A DNA stretch of 64,000 nucleotides from Sarcocystis neurona (GCA_000727475.1 KL647293.1:1500588-1564587); one strand, 5' to 3'; positions 46,814 through 58,559 are shown, counted from the first letter of the stretch. Numbers and translations are program-made. The notes: generated from the letters alone by a model not told the origin.

Positions 46814-46986
46814 GCAGATCTAACGCAACTCTGCTGTGGAACCGGTACTTGCAAAGTGTAGCCCCTGCTAGATGAGCAACCAAGTCTTCGATGAGAACCC
46901 ACCATGCACCTGCATCATACTGCGCTCGAAAGTCAGCTACGAAGATTAACACTTCAGTGAAATACACAGCAGTGCAAATCGAACCT
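46814..46986 (-). CDS. Possible internal exon, unknown protein
   Basis: Acceptor cttcggacttag and donor gtaggg bound 173 nt. The product GSICTAVYFTEVLIFVADFR, then AQYDAGAWWVLIEDLVAHLA and TLCKYRFHSRVALDL, is hydrophobic and diverse, quite unlike repeat-derived frames. The open frame extends from 47129 to 46647. No family recognised. Confidence 0.35.
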
Positions 46987-47664
46987 CTAAGTCCGAAGAG
47001 AAGTACACAACATCGTCTTCGGCACACCATCTCGTCAGCCTGCAGCTCGCGTTTCGTTCCGGGCATGCATGACGCTCTCGGCTGAGTGGCTCCGGTAAAC
47101 ATTCTTACGCCGCCATATCTTGCACGCATGCTGCGTATCCTGGAGTTTGAGATACTGAATTAGAGCGACTCGATGCCAATTTTGCGCACCGAGACAGTTC
47201 TTTGAACAAAAGTCGAACGCACGCCACTCAGTTTACACAGGAGGGCAACACAGCAACAGCAACAACAGGCCAAACCGTACTGGTGGCAGTGGTCATGACA
47301 GCAGCAACAGCTGCAGACAGCTGCTCGCTGAGCGGTGCTGCACGAATGCCCTCACTCTAGAAGCCTGCAGTTGATCGCACCCTTTACGAACTCATTACTT
47401 TGTACCGAATGCAGTTTACAGCACAATAACAAACACACACGTACGTACAAGTGCACCGTCAACAGTAAATATACGTTAGGATGTCAGTCGCCCGCCTTGG
47501 TATCTGGCTATTGCCACACACAACAAAGTATCTGCTTCTTTTCACCACTTCAATGTCCGAATTGCTGCTCGGCAAGCGGCAGCAGCCAAAGCTCTTCCCG
47601 ATAGCAGCGCGAGCAATATTTTGCGGCCTGCAATAGGTTCCGTACGTGTGTGTCAATGACACTT

Positions 47665-50600
47665 TCAACGAGCCCCGAGGGCAGTTACGACAGCCGCAAG
47701 CGGCTCGGGAAGAAACTGCGGTGGTCTAAACGAAGGCAGCAGCGGGTTGCTGGGGAGAGTATAGGGTGGAACTACGAAAGGAAAGGGCCGGGAAGTCGGC
47801 GGGCGCGGAAGCGACGTAACTAGAGGTATAAATGGGGCTGGGGAGCGCGTGGTAGTAGACGTTTTGCTAACTGCAGGGGTCGCCGTCACTGCTGCGGATG
47901 AGGTGGGTCGGGGAGTCACCTTTGTAGCGCCAGGCACTGTTGCGGGGGGGGGGATGGTATGTGGGGGTTGAGGGGATACTGCAGCGGAAGAGCTTATTTC
48001 TGCTGTTGGCGTTTCTGAAGAGGGAACCGCGTTGGAAGGCTGTGACGGAGTATGAGAAGCATCTTCCTCCGTTGATGCCATTGAAGGGGGGCTAGCAGAG
48101 AAAGGGGGGGAGACAGAAGACGACCGCGGGTCGGCCGGTTTCTCTGGGACGTCAGATAAATAAGATTCGTCTGCGTCACCATCAGGAAGATCAGGCGATA
48201 GAGACATATCCTTGAAGTCAACTTCAAGCGGGCTCGTGGCTGGAGGGGAATGGTTGGGAATCGCCGTTGTGGGTGGTGACTTCTTGTAGAAAGGAGTGAG
48301 CGGCTTAACGTCTGCTTCGTCGTCAGTTTCAGGAGAGGACGCACTGGACGGCAGCAAAGTTTCGGCACTTTCTGGCGAGTCTGGAGCTGGTGGAACTGGT
48401 GGAGTCGGTGAGCTTGGTTGGGGCTCCTCCTGGGGTGACGCGGCAACATCTGGAGCATCAGCAGCATCTGTATTTTTTTCATCACCAGCAACGTCTTGTC
48501 CACCTGCGTCTGCATTTGTTTCACGTGTCACCCTTTTATGGTCCTTTTCACTCACTCGCGTAGATCCGCAGCCCGGGCCATACGCAGACAGCTGACAAAG
48601 GATCTGGGAGTAAGAGGGGAAGTAGTCATCTCGTGTGTTTGGCCACAACGGAAAAGAATTAGGTGAGGGAAGCAAAGGGGCGGGGCCGACAGGCTTTTCT
48701 GTCTTTTCATCAGGAGATTTTGGGAAATTCGCCAACCGTGACGGGTACGGACGCGTCAACAATGGGTTTCCTATGCTGCCCATGACTGGAGGCCGACGCG
48801 ATGCGGTTCCATTAGTTGTACCTGCTCGAGAGTACCCCTCACTCTGCTGGTTTCCGTTACTACTGCCCCTTCCGGACTTTTTCACGCTGCTGTTCGTACC
48901 GCCTTTGCTGCCAGATCTGCTATTCTTATTTGTGCCGTTCGCATCTTCGGTGTTACTACCACTTCTGGCGTTCACTATGCGATTACTTGGGACGTCACTG
49001 CGAACCTTCTTCCCAGTGACTACTGCGGTGCTGCTCTTTTCCACACTGCTTTCTGTGTTGCTGCTGTTGCTTTGATTCGTGGTGGCGTCGTCATTCGGAG
49101 TGAGATAAAGTTTTTGTGCAACCGTGGGTTGTATAAGCTCTTCACTCGTCTGCTGTTGCTCGTCCGCTTGATTCATCCGTTCAAAGCCCTTATGTTGCTC
49201 TGCCTCAAAGACAGGCGGGCTCTGCACGGTAAGGAGATTTTGCAGCTGGTCTTCCACCCAGTCCGGAAGGGGGCTGGAGGCGGTGTGGACGTCAGAGTCA
49301 GGCGATGGAGGCGGGAACAATTCAATGAACGATGGGCTGTCCTCAGGATCTTCAGGGATAGCAGGAAGTGGTGGTGGCACAACCTTCGGGCGATAAGGCA
49401 AACTAGAAAAGGGCGGTTCCCTGTTGAAATACTGCAGTACTTCTGGGGGAGCCCACGGAGCGACTGTATCATACCGCCGTGCTGAAGCAGCTGTTGGTCC
49501 ACCTGCAGATTGTCCCGGCTCAGGCCATGAAGCTGCTGTGGCAGCAGCGGCAGCATCAGGTGCTGCGGCTGCTGCTTCTCCCGCCGCTGTCGCCACGGCG
49601 AATGCTTCACTATCGGTTATCCATTCCGTTGGTGCGTCCGTGACATCTCCTGGCACACTGTGCCCAACAGAGGCTGCTGCTAGATCAGCATCTCCCAGCG
49701 CCTCGTCTCGTCCCGTCAGAGCTTCCCCGCGTCCTTTGGTTTGCGTGGGTTCGACGTCCTTGTCAGACAACTGTAGCCGGTCCAGCAGCGCAAAAAGAGC
49801 AGCGTTCACACCTGCGTTGCCGTTTTTTTTAGCTGCAGCATCGGCTTTCTCTTGTCCGCCTAGAATCTCTCTGCGTTTTGCTCGTTGCACAGGTTTATAG
49901 TACTCGTCAGAGGTCTCCTGCGTCTTATCCGCTTTATCCAGGTCCTCCAGCGCGGCAAAACTATCTTCGTCAGCCGTATGCAAGTCGTCTACACTCACCG
50001 ATATCGGGATTCCCCAGGTATCATAAGAACTGTCAGTACCATCAACACTTTCGAAGTACATGCTGTCGTCTTCCTTCGAGGGGAGTTCGAGAACTGCGGT
50101 GATGTCGTGACCGTTACCTTCACCGTCAAACACATGAGGAAGAGGCCCAGGTTTCTCTTCCTTCATTTCTGGCAGATATGTATTCCACCAGTTTCCAGTG
50201 TGTCTGTTTTTAAGCCCTCGATTAGCGGCTCCTGTAGGTGGGGTATCCGCTAATGCTGCGGAGCCTCGAGATGGTGTTGTTGTTTCTGTGTTGGCATCTG
50301 CTGCTGCTGACAAATTAGCGTCGGCCAGGTGTCGCGGGTGTGTCGAAGCCCTGTCGAGCATGGTGTGAAGGGCACTCAGAGCAGCGCCAGACTGGCTTGC
50401 GTGTCGGCTTCTGCCGTATTTGTTGGGGACGATCAAGTCTTCATGGTGCGCCGTAGCAGCCAGAGTCCTGTGTTTCTTTGGCTCTACCGTAGCTGGCAGC
50501 CTGGGCGTTGACTGTTGCTTCTCTGCCTGTTTATCTCGGAGCTGAACACGCAGGGCTTCGAGTTTTCCGCCACTGCCACGTAGCCGCCCTTGCAACCCAG

Positions 50601-51060
50601 CTCCCGCCACACCAGGCAGGTCGTCATTGCCTTTGAAGAGCGTTCTCTGAGTAGGAAGCTCTCTCTTCTTATGCACCCTCTGAGCCGCAGCCAACAGTAC
50701 CGATGGAGCAGCGCTCGTGGTGCTGTGAATGCCTGTGGCTGAGTTCTGGCGATGAAGTCCTACTTCATCCTGGAAACACAACCCTGGTTCAAAACCCACC
50801 TCGTTGGAGGGGGTGCTGTTGCTGTGGATGTTGCTGTCCGCTTCAGAGACAGCTAGTAGTGCCAACAGTAGCAGCGACGCTGCTCGCTTCGCCACCCTCC
50901 GCTTATTCGTTGCTGCTGCAGCTGCTCCTACTGCTCGTGCTGCTGCTGAGAAGTCTAAACGAGCAGCAACTGCAGGTGTCCTCGACTGCAAGTTTGAGCA
51001 GTAGTCGCGTTGTTCTGACGGTGCTGCTCGTGCAGCACACCTCCTGTCGGCTTCCATCAT
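47665..51060 (-). CDS. Intronless gene for a large putative secreted Pro/Ser/Asn-rich protein
   Basis: ATG at 51060 (Met-Met-Glu-Ala-Asp) to TGA 47667-47665 gives 1131 residues. The open frame continues a few codons upstream without another ATG. Residues about 60-74 (AASLLLLALLAVSEA) form a hydrophobic run preceded by basic KRRVAKR. It fits a recessed signal peptide or signal anchor, a form known in apicomplexan exported proteins. The remainder has no other membrane segment. It carries scattered acidic regions, an Asn/Ser/Thr-rich region around residues 665-765 with N-x-S/T sites, and a C-terminal third rich in Pro, Ser and Thr. It lacks the long Gln and Ala homopolymers of neighbouring genes. 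No domain recognised. A surface or secretory-organelle protein is the best guess, by inference only. Confidence 0.9.
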   Translation of the reverse strand: MMEADRRCAARAAPSEQRDYCSNLQSRTPAVAARLDFSAAARAVGAAAAATNKRRVAKRAASLLLLALLAVSEADSNIHSNSTPSNEVGFEPGLCFQDEVGLHRQNSATGIHSTTSAAPSVLLAAAQRVHKKRELPTQRTLFKGNDDLPGVAGAGLQGRLRGSGGKLEALRVQLRDKQAEKQQSTPRLPATVEPKKHRTLAATAHHEDLIVPNKYGRSRHASQSGAALSALHTMLDRASTHPRHLADANLSAAADANTETTTPSRGSAALADTPPTGAANRGLKNRHTGNWWNTYLPEMKEEKPGPLPHVFDGEGNGHDITAVLELPSKEDDSMYFESVDGTDSSYDTWGIPISVSVDDLHTADEDSFAALEDLDKADKTQETSDEYYKPVQRAKRREILGGQEKADAAAKKNGNAGVNAALFALLDRLQLSDKDVEPTQTKGRGEALTGRDEALGDADLAAASVGHSVPGDVTDAPTEWITDSEAFAVATAAGEAAAAAPDAAAAATAASWPEPGQSAGGPTAASARRYDTVAPWAPPEVLQYFNREPPFSSLPYRPKVVPPPLPAIPEDPEDSPSFIELFPPPSPDSDVHTASSPLPDWVEDQLQNLLTVQSPPVFEAEQHKGFERMNQADEQQQTSEELIQPTVAQKLYLTPNDDATTNQSNSSNTESSVEKSSTAVVTGKKVRSDVPSNRIVNARSGSNTEDANGTNKNSRSGSKGGTNSSVKKSGRGSSNGNQQSEGYSRAGTTNGTASRRPPVMGSIGNPLLTRPYPSRLANFPKSPDEKTEKPVGPAPLLPSPNSFPLWPNTRDDYFPSYSQILCQLSAYGPGCGSTRVSEKDHKRVTRETNADAGGQDVAGDEKNTDAADAPDVAASPQEEPQPSSPTPPVPPAPDSPESAETLLPSSASSPETDDEADVKPLTPFYKKSPPTTAIPNHSPPATSPLEVDFKDMSLSPDLPDGDADESYLSDVPEKPADPRSSSVSPPFSASPPSMASTEEDASHTPSQPSNAVPSSETPTAEISSSAAVSPQPPHTIPPPATVPGATKVTPRPTSSAAVTATPAVSKTSTTTRSPAPFIPLVTSLPRPPTSRPFPFVVPPYTLPSNPLLPSFRPPQFLPEPLAAVVTALGAR

Positions 51061-51890
51061 GCCGCTCTTGTCCAGAAGGCAGGGCAAGTAACCTATACTG
51101 ACTGCGAATCCTGCTTGTTACACTTATCCCAGCAGCTCTAAAGGTGCACGACGCTGTTCAATGCTTCTGTGGCACCGTAGTACAAGGAGAATGTGCGCTC
51201 GGACGCTGGCGGTACCACGTACACTTTTTCACCACTGCTAATAAACGTTGCAGCTCTACAGCAGCAGCTGCTTGGACTGGTGCTGTTCATACGATTACCG
51301 ACAGTCTAACCACTACTACTATTACAACCAACACGGGTAACCCTATACACATTACCGCTCCTACGACTATTCCGACCAAAGGATCAGGTGGAATTCGAGA
51401 GCCTAAAGAAAGAAAAAAGGGGCGTTATACCTGCTTTCTAATTTTTCAGACAAACCTGGGAACCTGCTTAATACAAATAGAGACAAGCTTTGTACCAACG
51501 CAACAAGGCCATCTGCACACAAGTCAGTAACCGCTTAGAACATTACATACGCCTAACAGGGGACACTGTTAAGACTACCATCAATACCTTCTGGCAAAGA
51601 AAAGAAAAGGACTGAACTGTTGTGATACTACGGCTGAAGAAGTCACTTCCCGGTACCTACATGGATCTGCCACAACTAAGCAGCAACTACGGAGCCCCGT
51701 CATTTATGCTTTGTGCGGTTCAGCTGCAGCGGCTCTAACTGATGTAGCTGGCTACTGTTGTTGATGCAAGTCAGCCGCAGGAACTGCTGATGGGCGTCGG
51801 CAGCTGCATTTGACTTTTGATGGATGCTGCATGAACCAGCTCTTCTAATGTTTGCATCAGATGACAGACCCAAAAAGGCTCATCAGTGAC
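51061..51890. other. Upstream flank of the secreted-protein gene
   Basis: This should hold its promoter. A plus-strand frame (51139-51530) begins after a good acceptor-like stretch (cacttatcccag) and reads VHDAVQCFCGTVVQGECALG then RWRYHVHFF. It could be an exon of a divergent gene, but it has no ATG start and no matched partner. Confidence 0.3.
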
Positions 51891-51897
51891 GACAAAC

Positions 51898-52272
51898 ATG
51901 CAGCTTGATCGCTCTTTTTGCCTTCCCCTTGCCGCATCTTTACTGCGTGCCTTCGCATGGAGCCGTACTGGTGTGGTGCTGCCTGATGATCTGCAAGGCT
52001 ACGGCTTCATGATTTGCAGCGGTGCTGCTGAAGCTCAACTCCTGCCGCTGTGCTTGAAGAGGGTCAGATCTACGTACTGTGAATTTTTGCGTATACCGCG
52101 TTTGTGGATGCCTGCTCTGCGCCCCAGGCGATATGCTGTTCATAACGCGGTTCGAGTCTTACAGTGCGAGATCCTGTTAGACGTCGCTCTGTTCTGGTGC
52201 TCTTGCGCCCAGTTCGTGACTGGTAGTGGTGCTTCACTTCTTTTAGTGGGGAGGCACAGCCGCTATTTTTAA
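51898..52272 (+). CDS. Possible small CDS, hypothetical
   Basis: ATG at 51898 (context acaaacATGC) opens 124 codons ending in TAA. The product starts MQLDRSFCLPLAASLLRAFA, which could be a signal peptide, and continues GVVLPDDLQGYGFMICSGAA. Composition is ordinary. No domain recognised; it could instead be one exon of a longer gene. Confidence 0.3.
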   Translation: MQLDRSFCLPLAASLLRAFAWSRTGVVLPDDLQGYGFMICSGAAEAQLLPLCLKRVRSTYCEFLRIPRLWMPALRPRRYAVHNAVRVLQCEILLDVALFWCSCAQFVTGSGASLLLVGRHSRYF

Positions 52273-52407
52273 AGGTTGCAACCTACATACGCTGTGCTCA
52301 CGTTTAGGGTCGGCAACCACTGAAACATGCGTTTCTGTCCCTTTATTGCCACTGCTGACGCAGGGGTCTCTCTCACGTTAGTGGTGTTGCCAATGCTGTT
52401 GCTGCTA

Positions 52408-52599
52408 CTACTGTTTACCACGATTGTGAATACGGGTGTTTGTAAAATCAACTTGGTCATGCGTCTGAGTGGACAGTGCTGCTAGTGAGCAATCGTTTCC
52501 TGCTTCTTCCGCCGACGTCCGCGCGTTGCCTGGTACGGCGCCCGTAGTCCAGTTTCTATTTACAAAGCCTGTGCTTGCACTGTCTGCTGCTGTCGTCAA
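52408..52599 (-). CDS. Possible exon, hypothetical
   Basis: The open frame gives TAADSASTGFVNRNWTTGAV then PGNARTSAEEAGNDCSLAAL. The diversity suggests coding. A plus-strand frame over the same interval is equally long, so strand and borders are uncertain. Confidence 0.25.
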   Translation of the reverse strand: MTTAADSASTGFVNRNWTTGAVPGNARTSAEEAGNDCSLAALSTQTHDQVDFTNTRIHNRGKQ

Positions 52600-53416
52600 C
52601 TCATTCTGGATCCCCCGCTGGTGTTGTAGTGCTTTCAGACAGAAACGCCATTCTCGACGTATTTATATGTGAGTCAAAAACTGTCAACACATGTGTTGTA
52701 AACAACGGGAGAAATTCTTGTGTGTGCTGCTATGGGCGTCTGATCGCAATAAACAGGTGTCTACCGCTGGTGTCGACAATTGGTTCACAACGATGACTTC
52801 ATGAGGCCTTGCTGCTGCCGTGTGTTACAATGGTAGACCCTGCTGCAGTGACCTTCCTATGCCTGGTTTTGCTGATTCTTCTCTCATTTTTGGTGCTGCC
52901 TTGAGGGGCTCCTTACTGCCACTGCAATCCGTTTTTTGTCTGCTCTTTTGCTGCGGCTCCTGTTTTAGGTAGCGGCGTGCTACAGGTTTCCTTCGTTGCC
53001 TTCTCTGCAGCTGTTATGGGCTGATTCCTGTTGCTGCTGTTCTCTCGGATGACTTTCCTGGTGCTGTTGGAGTTCTCGTTGCTCCTGTCTAAAACCTTTT
53101 CTGCAGCTGGTTGCCTCTCCCTTTCTAACCTTGGGCACTAAACGTTTGTCCTCCTGCTGTCCTTCCCTCCCCTTTCTCCTGCGGATCGAGGTGGAGTACA
53201 TGGGTGTTGTTGTTGTTGTAAAGTACCGATTGTGTACTCGCTGCTGCGGTCATACGACTACCGCTTCCGTTCTCGAGTAACTGCAAACGCAACGGCCGCG
53301 ACTACTCATTGCACAGAGACAGCATTTTCAACACTGCGTTCTCCTGGTTCTAACCCTGGTAGGTGATCGAATGCGCACTGGTGCGCTGATTGATAATCCG
53401 CTGCAATTTTTAAGCC

Positions 53417-53611
53417 TCAAAAGATGAAGGTTTGTTCATAACAAACAGCGCGGAAAAATACATTAAAAAAACGCACACATGCCTTAGCAGGTACGCTCTT
53501 TGAAATGAGTTCAATGAATGCTAACGGCACCACGACTACATCGCGGACTCCTGTACGCAGGGCCACTGCCCTACCAATTTCCCTTGCCCCGACTTTATAT
53601 ATCGGACGCAC
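53417..53611 (-). CDS. Possible exon, hypothetical
   Basis: The frame encodes PIYKVGAREIGRAVALRTGV then RDVVVVPLAFIELISKS, with a possible donor gtacct right after it. The GVxDVVVVPLAF stretch recalls the GVKxLLVVPIAF strand of ferrochelatases. The SEHxETL motif that should follow is absent, so I make no assignment. Confidence 0.3.
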   Translation of the reverse strand: MRPIYKVGAREIGRAVALRTGVRDVVVVPLAFIELISKSVPAKACVRFFNVFFRAVCYEQTFIF

Positions 53612-54522
53612 TCACGGCCAGGTGCGTAGCTGTCTTTACAGAGACATCTGCCGCACTCCATTAGACGTGTAAGTGTGTACATGTACAGTGTAGATGGCAA
53701 GACCTCCGTCTACACATGTGTATGTCTACAGATGCACATACATATTTATAGCCACGTATACCGGTATGCACCCGTCCCGCATCCCAACATATACGCACGC
53801 GTCGCCGTAGAAGTGTGCATCACCAGTTTTCACATGTCAGCCCTAAAACGTGGACAGTAAATTTACTGAGCGGTGTGATCCTGTGTAGGTCCGGCGCCAA
53901 ACATCTTCAAGCACGTATGTGTACATATTAGAACACTTTCTCCCGATGCTTCTGTCTACACGCACGAGCCTTCGTGTATGTTATTTGACCTGTCGTCGGT
54001 CAAGCCACACATACGTGCTCTTCGAAGGTTTTTCTATCTCAGTGTCCGCTGCATCTGCGGTGTTCACTCACAACACGGCATCTCTACCGTATGGGCGAAT
54101 GAGCGTAAAGCGGACTACTAGTACTACAACCGGATGACACTTGAATCGTACCTGGTTAAACATTGGCCCACGAGCCACGCAAGCGTGTACGGCATTGCTA
54201 GATTTAAACACGCGTGCGCACAAATATCAAGTGTAGCGACCTAGATGCTGGAAGCACGCACACGTGTAGTCGTAGTTTCAGTTGTGTTCAGGTGCACGCT
54301 TCCAATACACGTACGTACAGAGACCAACAACGACGACGGCAGTCAGCCTTGTCGCACAGAAGTGGCAAAGCACTTGCGCTAACCGCGCAGGCTAGCATGC
54401 AGACAATCTCGTGGACATGTGAAGCAAGCTTCTGTGTCATCTTCGCATGCGGAACGACTCTAAACTTCGAACTTAGCGTAGTAAATACGTGCGTACGTAC
54501 GCAGATAGATACGAAGTGACGC

Positions 54523-54888
54523 CTACCGGCGAGATGATGTCATATTGCGAGTGCACAGTTGTCTCCCGACGGACAGTCCGATGTCTGTGTGTCTGTACAC
54601 GCACGAGAATGCAGTAATTTGGTCGAAATTTGCAGTGATGCAGCTGGAAACAGCTTGCACACAGACACATAAGCGCAGCAATTTGTGGCGTACCAGCGTG
54701 TGCAAGGATGTAGTATAGGTGTGGCGCATCCGCGACAACACCCAGCCTTCTGTGTGTAGAGACAGGTACACCAGTGAGCCTCTTGCGAGAAACTGTTTCT
54801 GTAGGCCAGTTATTGCTAGTGAGCCTCTACGTCTACTGCCTTCCGGACGCAGGAACGCACTGGCAACAGTAGCAGTAAGAATCTTCAA
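54523..54888 (-). CDS. Possible exon, hypothetical
   Basis: Open for 121 codons without an ATG at its start, so internal if real. LKILTATVASAFLRPEGSRR then GSLAITGLQKQFLARGSLVY looks protein-like. The plus strand of 54719-55138 is also open. No family recognised. Confidence 0.22.
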   Translation of the reverse strand: MKILTATVASAFLRPEGSRRRGSLAITGLQKQFLARGSLVYLSLHTEGWVLSRMRHTYTTSLHTLVRHKLLRLCVCVQAVSSCITANFDQITAFSCVYRHTDIGLSVGRQLCTRNMTSSRR

Positions 54889-55616
54889 CTGTTACCGCTG
54901 CTGCTGCTGCTCCCGCAGTGAGTCGCTGGCCCCCTCTGTCTTCTTTTCGCGTCGAAAGCAGTGCTGCTGTAGGCCCCAGCCGACGCTGTCTATGAGCAAT
55001 TTTGAGGCGTCGTGGCAAACATTTCCTTGGCTAGAATGCGTGGGCGGCAGCACCGCCAAGCAGCGCAGAGTGTTGCATTTAACCTCTATACGCAGACAGA
55101 CACGTGCGTTGCCATTGCTTCCGTTCCTCTACGTGTAGAAAGAACGTCACCGCTCTCCACCTACTTATACACACATAGGCACACGTACATAATAGTCACT
55201 AATGCATTCTGTGTTAACAATAACATGCCGCAAATATCACGAACATATGCATGGATACATATATGTACATATGTATATGTACGTATACGTGTGTACATAG
55301 CCGTACCGTAGGTCTGCCGTGCCACAGTGTATCCGGCAAACAGACCGGGCACAGGTACACCTAATCTGTCCCTTGTACACATACACCTACAGTACACGAA
55401 TACTTGTGCAAGCACCTGTTCACAGATATGCGGAGATACACACACAAGAAAGGTGCCTAAGCAGTCGTAAACAAACCGGTGCTAGTGACAAAAGAAAGGC
55501 ACAGCGCTACACCTCCAGGGCAATGCGCTAGGTACCGATATCACCTATTCCATTCAGTTGCAGGCGACAGCTTTCCAACCTAACACGTCTGCGAAGAGAC
55601 CTCACGCCTTAATACT

Positions 55617-55889
55617 ATGGCGCGCGTGGCTGGTGCACGCCGCATAACCGTGCAGAAAGGCTTCTTTGCACACATGCGTTTTGCACGTACTACGCGTGAA
55701 GGCTTTTCTACGAATACACTTGCAAGGCGTACGCGGTGGAGCTGCGTCACTTCTGCAGAAGCACGCAGGCATTCACACACTCACCATCCCTGCGCTGCGA
55801 CACACTGTTTACGCGTGAGTGCTTGTAGAAGGCCCCTGCATACGTCCTGTGGGAACCCTTTCACAGACGACTCAGCGGTCACCACATGA
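55617..55889 (+). CDS. Possible small CDS, hypothetical
   Basis: ATG at 55617 opens 90 codons: MARVAGARRITVQKGFFAHM then RFARTTREGFSTNTLARRTR. It is strongly basic, could be mitochondrial-type or chance. The minus strand is also open over much of it. Confidence 0.2.
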   Translation: MARVAGARRITVQKGFFAHMRFARTTREGFSTNTLARRTRWSCVTSAEARRHSHTHHPCAATHCLRVSACRRPLHTSCGNPFTDDSAVTT

Positions 55890-57860
55890 GTACGTATGTG
55901 AAGAAGCGAGGCCCTTACGCGGCCGCGTATCAAATGCTGCTTGTACTTTTTTCCTAGGCAGCTGCAGCCGAGACAACCGCAGCAGCTAGCAGAGCAACCC
56001 GAACAGCAGAGCACCACAGCTGTAAGCGGGCGATCAGCAGCAGCAAGAGGTCACAGAGGAGCGGCGGCGCGAAGAGATGGGGAAGCCAAGCACTTCCAAA
56101 TAGCTACTTACTCAGAGCGACATCGTTTGAGTATCTCCACTTCGCGTGCGTGAGCGCGAAGGGAGGAGGAGCAGCAGCAAAGTAAACAAGTGTGACGGCA
56201 CGAGCAGCCATGCGCCATTTCCTCCTTTGGCAGCAAGAACGTTCCTGCATTCCGATGCGCCACCACTTGTCTACGCGCGAATGTGCTTGTGCGCAGATGA
56301 ACAAGGACGAATAGTTTATGTACACTTCTCGACGCCACCTGTCCACCTTCACATACACATATATATGCGTTTGTACGTTTTAAGTGTACGTGGTGTCCCA
56401 TACCTAGATATCGCTATCTGCATCTAGTACCTTGCATCACTTCACAGAGACATATTTGTAAATACGGGAATACAGGTGAGGATGTCAGCAGCAGGAACGC
56501 TCGTGCCAATCCCACGGTAGACGGTGCATATCATACCTCTTCCCTCCGTTCCACGTGTCTCCCATGCATTCCCAAGATGTCGAGCACTTTTCTGGGCAAG
56601 TTCCTTTCCGCAGTGCCTACGTATTTAACGCTTCGCATACATTCACGTCTAGGCACACATACGAATAGACAGGTCCCGGTGTCTGCTTGTATTCTTCCAA
56701 AGCGCACATGTACGTCGTCGCACCTGTGTCCTCCCAACCTCGACAAGGGGCCTTTGCTGCAGCTGGAGTTGCGTGGCACATTTTAGGTGTGCGCACGTAG
56801 TAGGTGCAGAGAGGGAAAAAGATCTACTGACCTGCGCTTTCACTACATATTTATTCATAGGTGTGTACATACATATGAACAAAGCTGTTTCAGAGACTGA
56901 CGTGAAGCAATGTGTGAGCCCGTGTAGGCAGCTGTAGCCGAGCCGAAGGTGTCCGTGAGCTTCGCACAGTCGTAGGAAAAGGTGGGTCTCTTCTTCGGCG
57001 GCGGACGCGGCTGTATTTGCGCAATCATTTCCGCACTCTCTTCTGCGCGCGTATAGACGACACGGATTTACGGCTCCATGAACACCCACGTCTGCCTGTA
57101 TACGTTGACGAGACTAACATGTGTTTCTGCAGATGATTACGTAGAGATTCGTAGCTCTGTATACGCGTGTGTGTAGAGCGGTTCGTAGGCGCTCCTCGGT
57201 GCACACGCCTACAGCGTTTTGTGCATGCAGGCACACGTATATGAGTACCCACAAGGGTGAATATATATTTCTGCACTTGCAGACGTATGTGTACGGAGTT
57301 CGTATCTGTGTCGATATATATATATATATATGTATATATATGTGAACTCGGGTATGTGCGTGCCAACAACTGCAGATGTGCTCGCGTCCGTGAATCCATC
57401 TCTGCAGACACTCAGGTGCCTGAGACGCAGGCAAAACAGACAAGGCCTGATGCCGTGGCGCTCCCGCTGGTGCTGTCGCTGTGCCGGGGCGGGGGAACGA
57501 GGGGGGCGGTTGCCTTGTTCTACAACTTCTCGCCTGATGGTCAGTCAGGGCACTACAGTGGTATCTCTGGTCCTCACACTAACACACCCACAAGTCAGGC
57601 AGTCACGTTCACGCCATGTACAAACACGCACGAAAAACATACACACAATACGAACCACACACACATATATATTCATTTTCCACGTACACGTATACACAGA
57701 CACGTATATTACAAAGAAGCAGAACAATAAGAGAGATACACAACTTGAGTGATCAATCCTCCTCCTGCGCACGAGTAGACATGCGCACAATACAGAGGAT
57801 ATACGCGTATACCCGTCAGTTCGTGAGGAAACGTCACCAACGATCTGCAAAGCATACAAA
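55890..57860. other. Repeat-poor stretch without a resolved gene
   Basis: Only short open frames on both strands. One plus-strand frame around 57395-57600 (DTQVPETQAKQTRPDAVALP then VLSLCRGGGTRGAVALFYNF) is more protein-like than the rest. A small TA run is at 57315-57345. Nothing else supported. Confidence 0.3.
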
Positions 57861-58559
57861 AGATTAGTAAAGCAAATGTGTTTGTTCTGCATTGCCGAGT
57901 CGCACCGAATATGCTTTCCGTTTCAGCAGAGAGAGGGAGCGGAGAAAGAAATCACCACAAGCGCGCCCCTGCTCCCTCCTGCCCCTTTCACGAGCCAGAG
58001 GCTGGTGCTGCTGCAGCGGAGCTGCAGAGGGCGTCTCCCGGTAACCGCCCGGCTGCTCTTGCCGCTGCAACGGCTGCTGTTGCTGGCCTGACTCCTGCTG
58101 ACGTTGTTGCCACAAGTGCTGCTGTCGCGGCTAGTGCGCCTGCAGCAGCTTCGGCTCGGGCATCTGCACTCGCTGTTGCAGAAGAAAGTGCTCCTGCTGC
58201 AACGCTGTAGCCGGAGCTGCGACCTGTCAAGCCGTACAAACTTTACTGCGTTGGGCAGCGATGCAGCGTGGGGAACGCTCTCTCCATCTGCAGCCCACAA
58301 CGGAGTCTGCTGCGTTCAGCACCCCGTCTTTCCCACGGTGAACCCACTAGGAAAAATACCCGTACGTATCTGTGTGAGAAAAAAATTACATATAAACGTA
58401 TAGATGGTGACCTGTCTTGGTCCAGGATATACAGAAAGCAGGACAGAAAACAAATAGCCATACAGACCCTCTCCTCTACCTCCCTGACATGCACTACTCC
58501 AGCAGCTACTCTGATAAAAGCTGCGACTTCCCGCCCTTGCTCCTGCAGCACAACGTCTA

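Noticed and set aside
52295..52310. A single TTTAGGG heptamer resembling an apicomplexan telomere unit
   Set aside because: It occurs once, with no tandem copies nearby, so it is chance.
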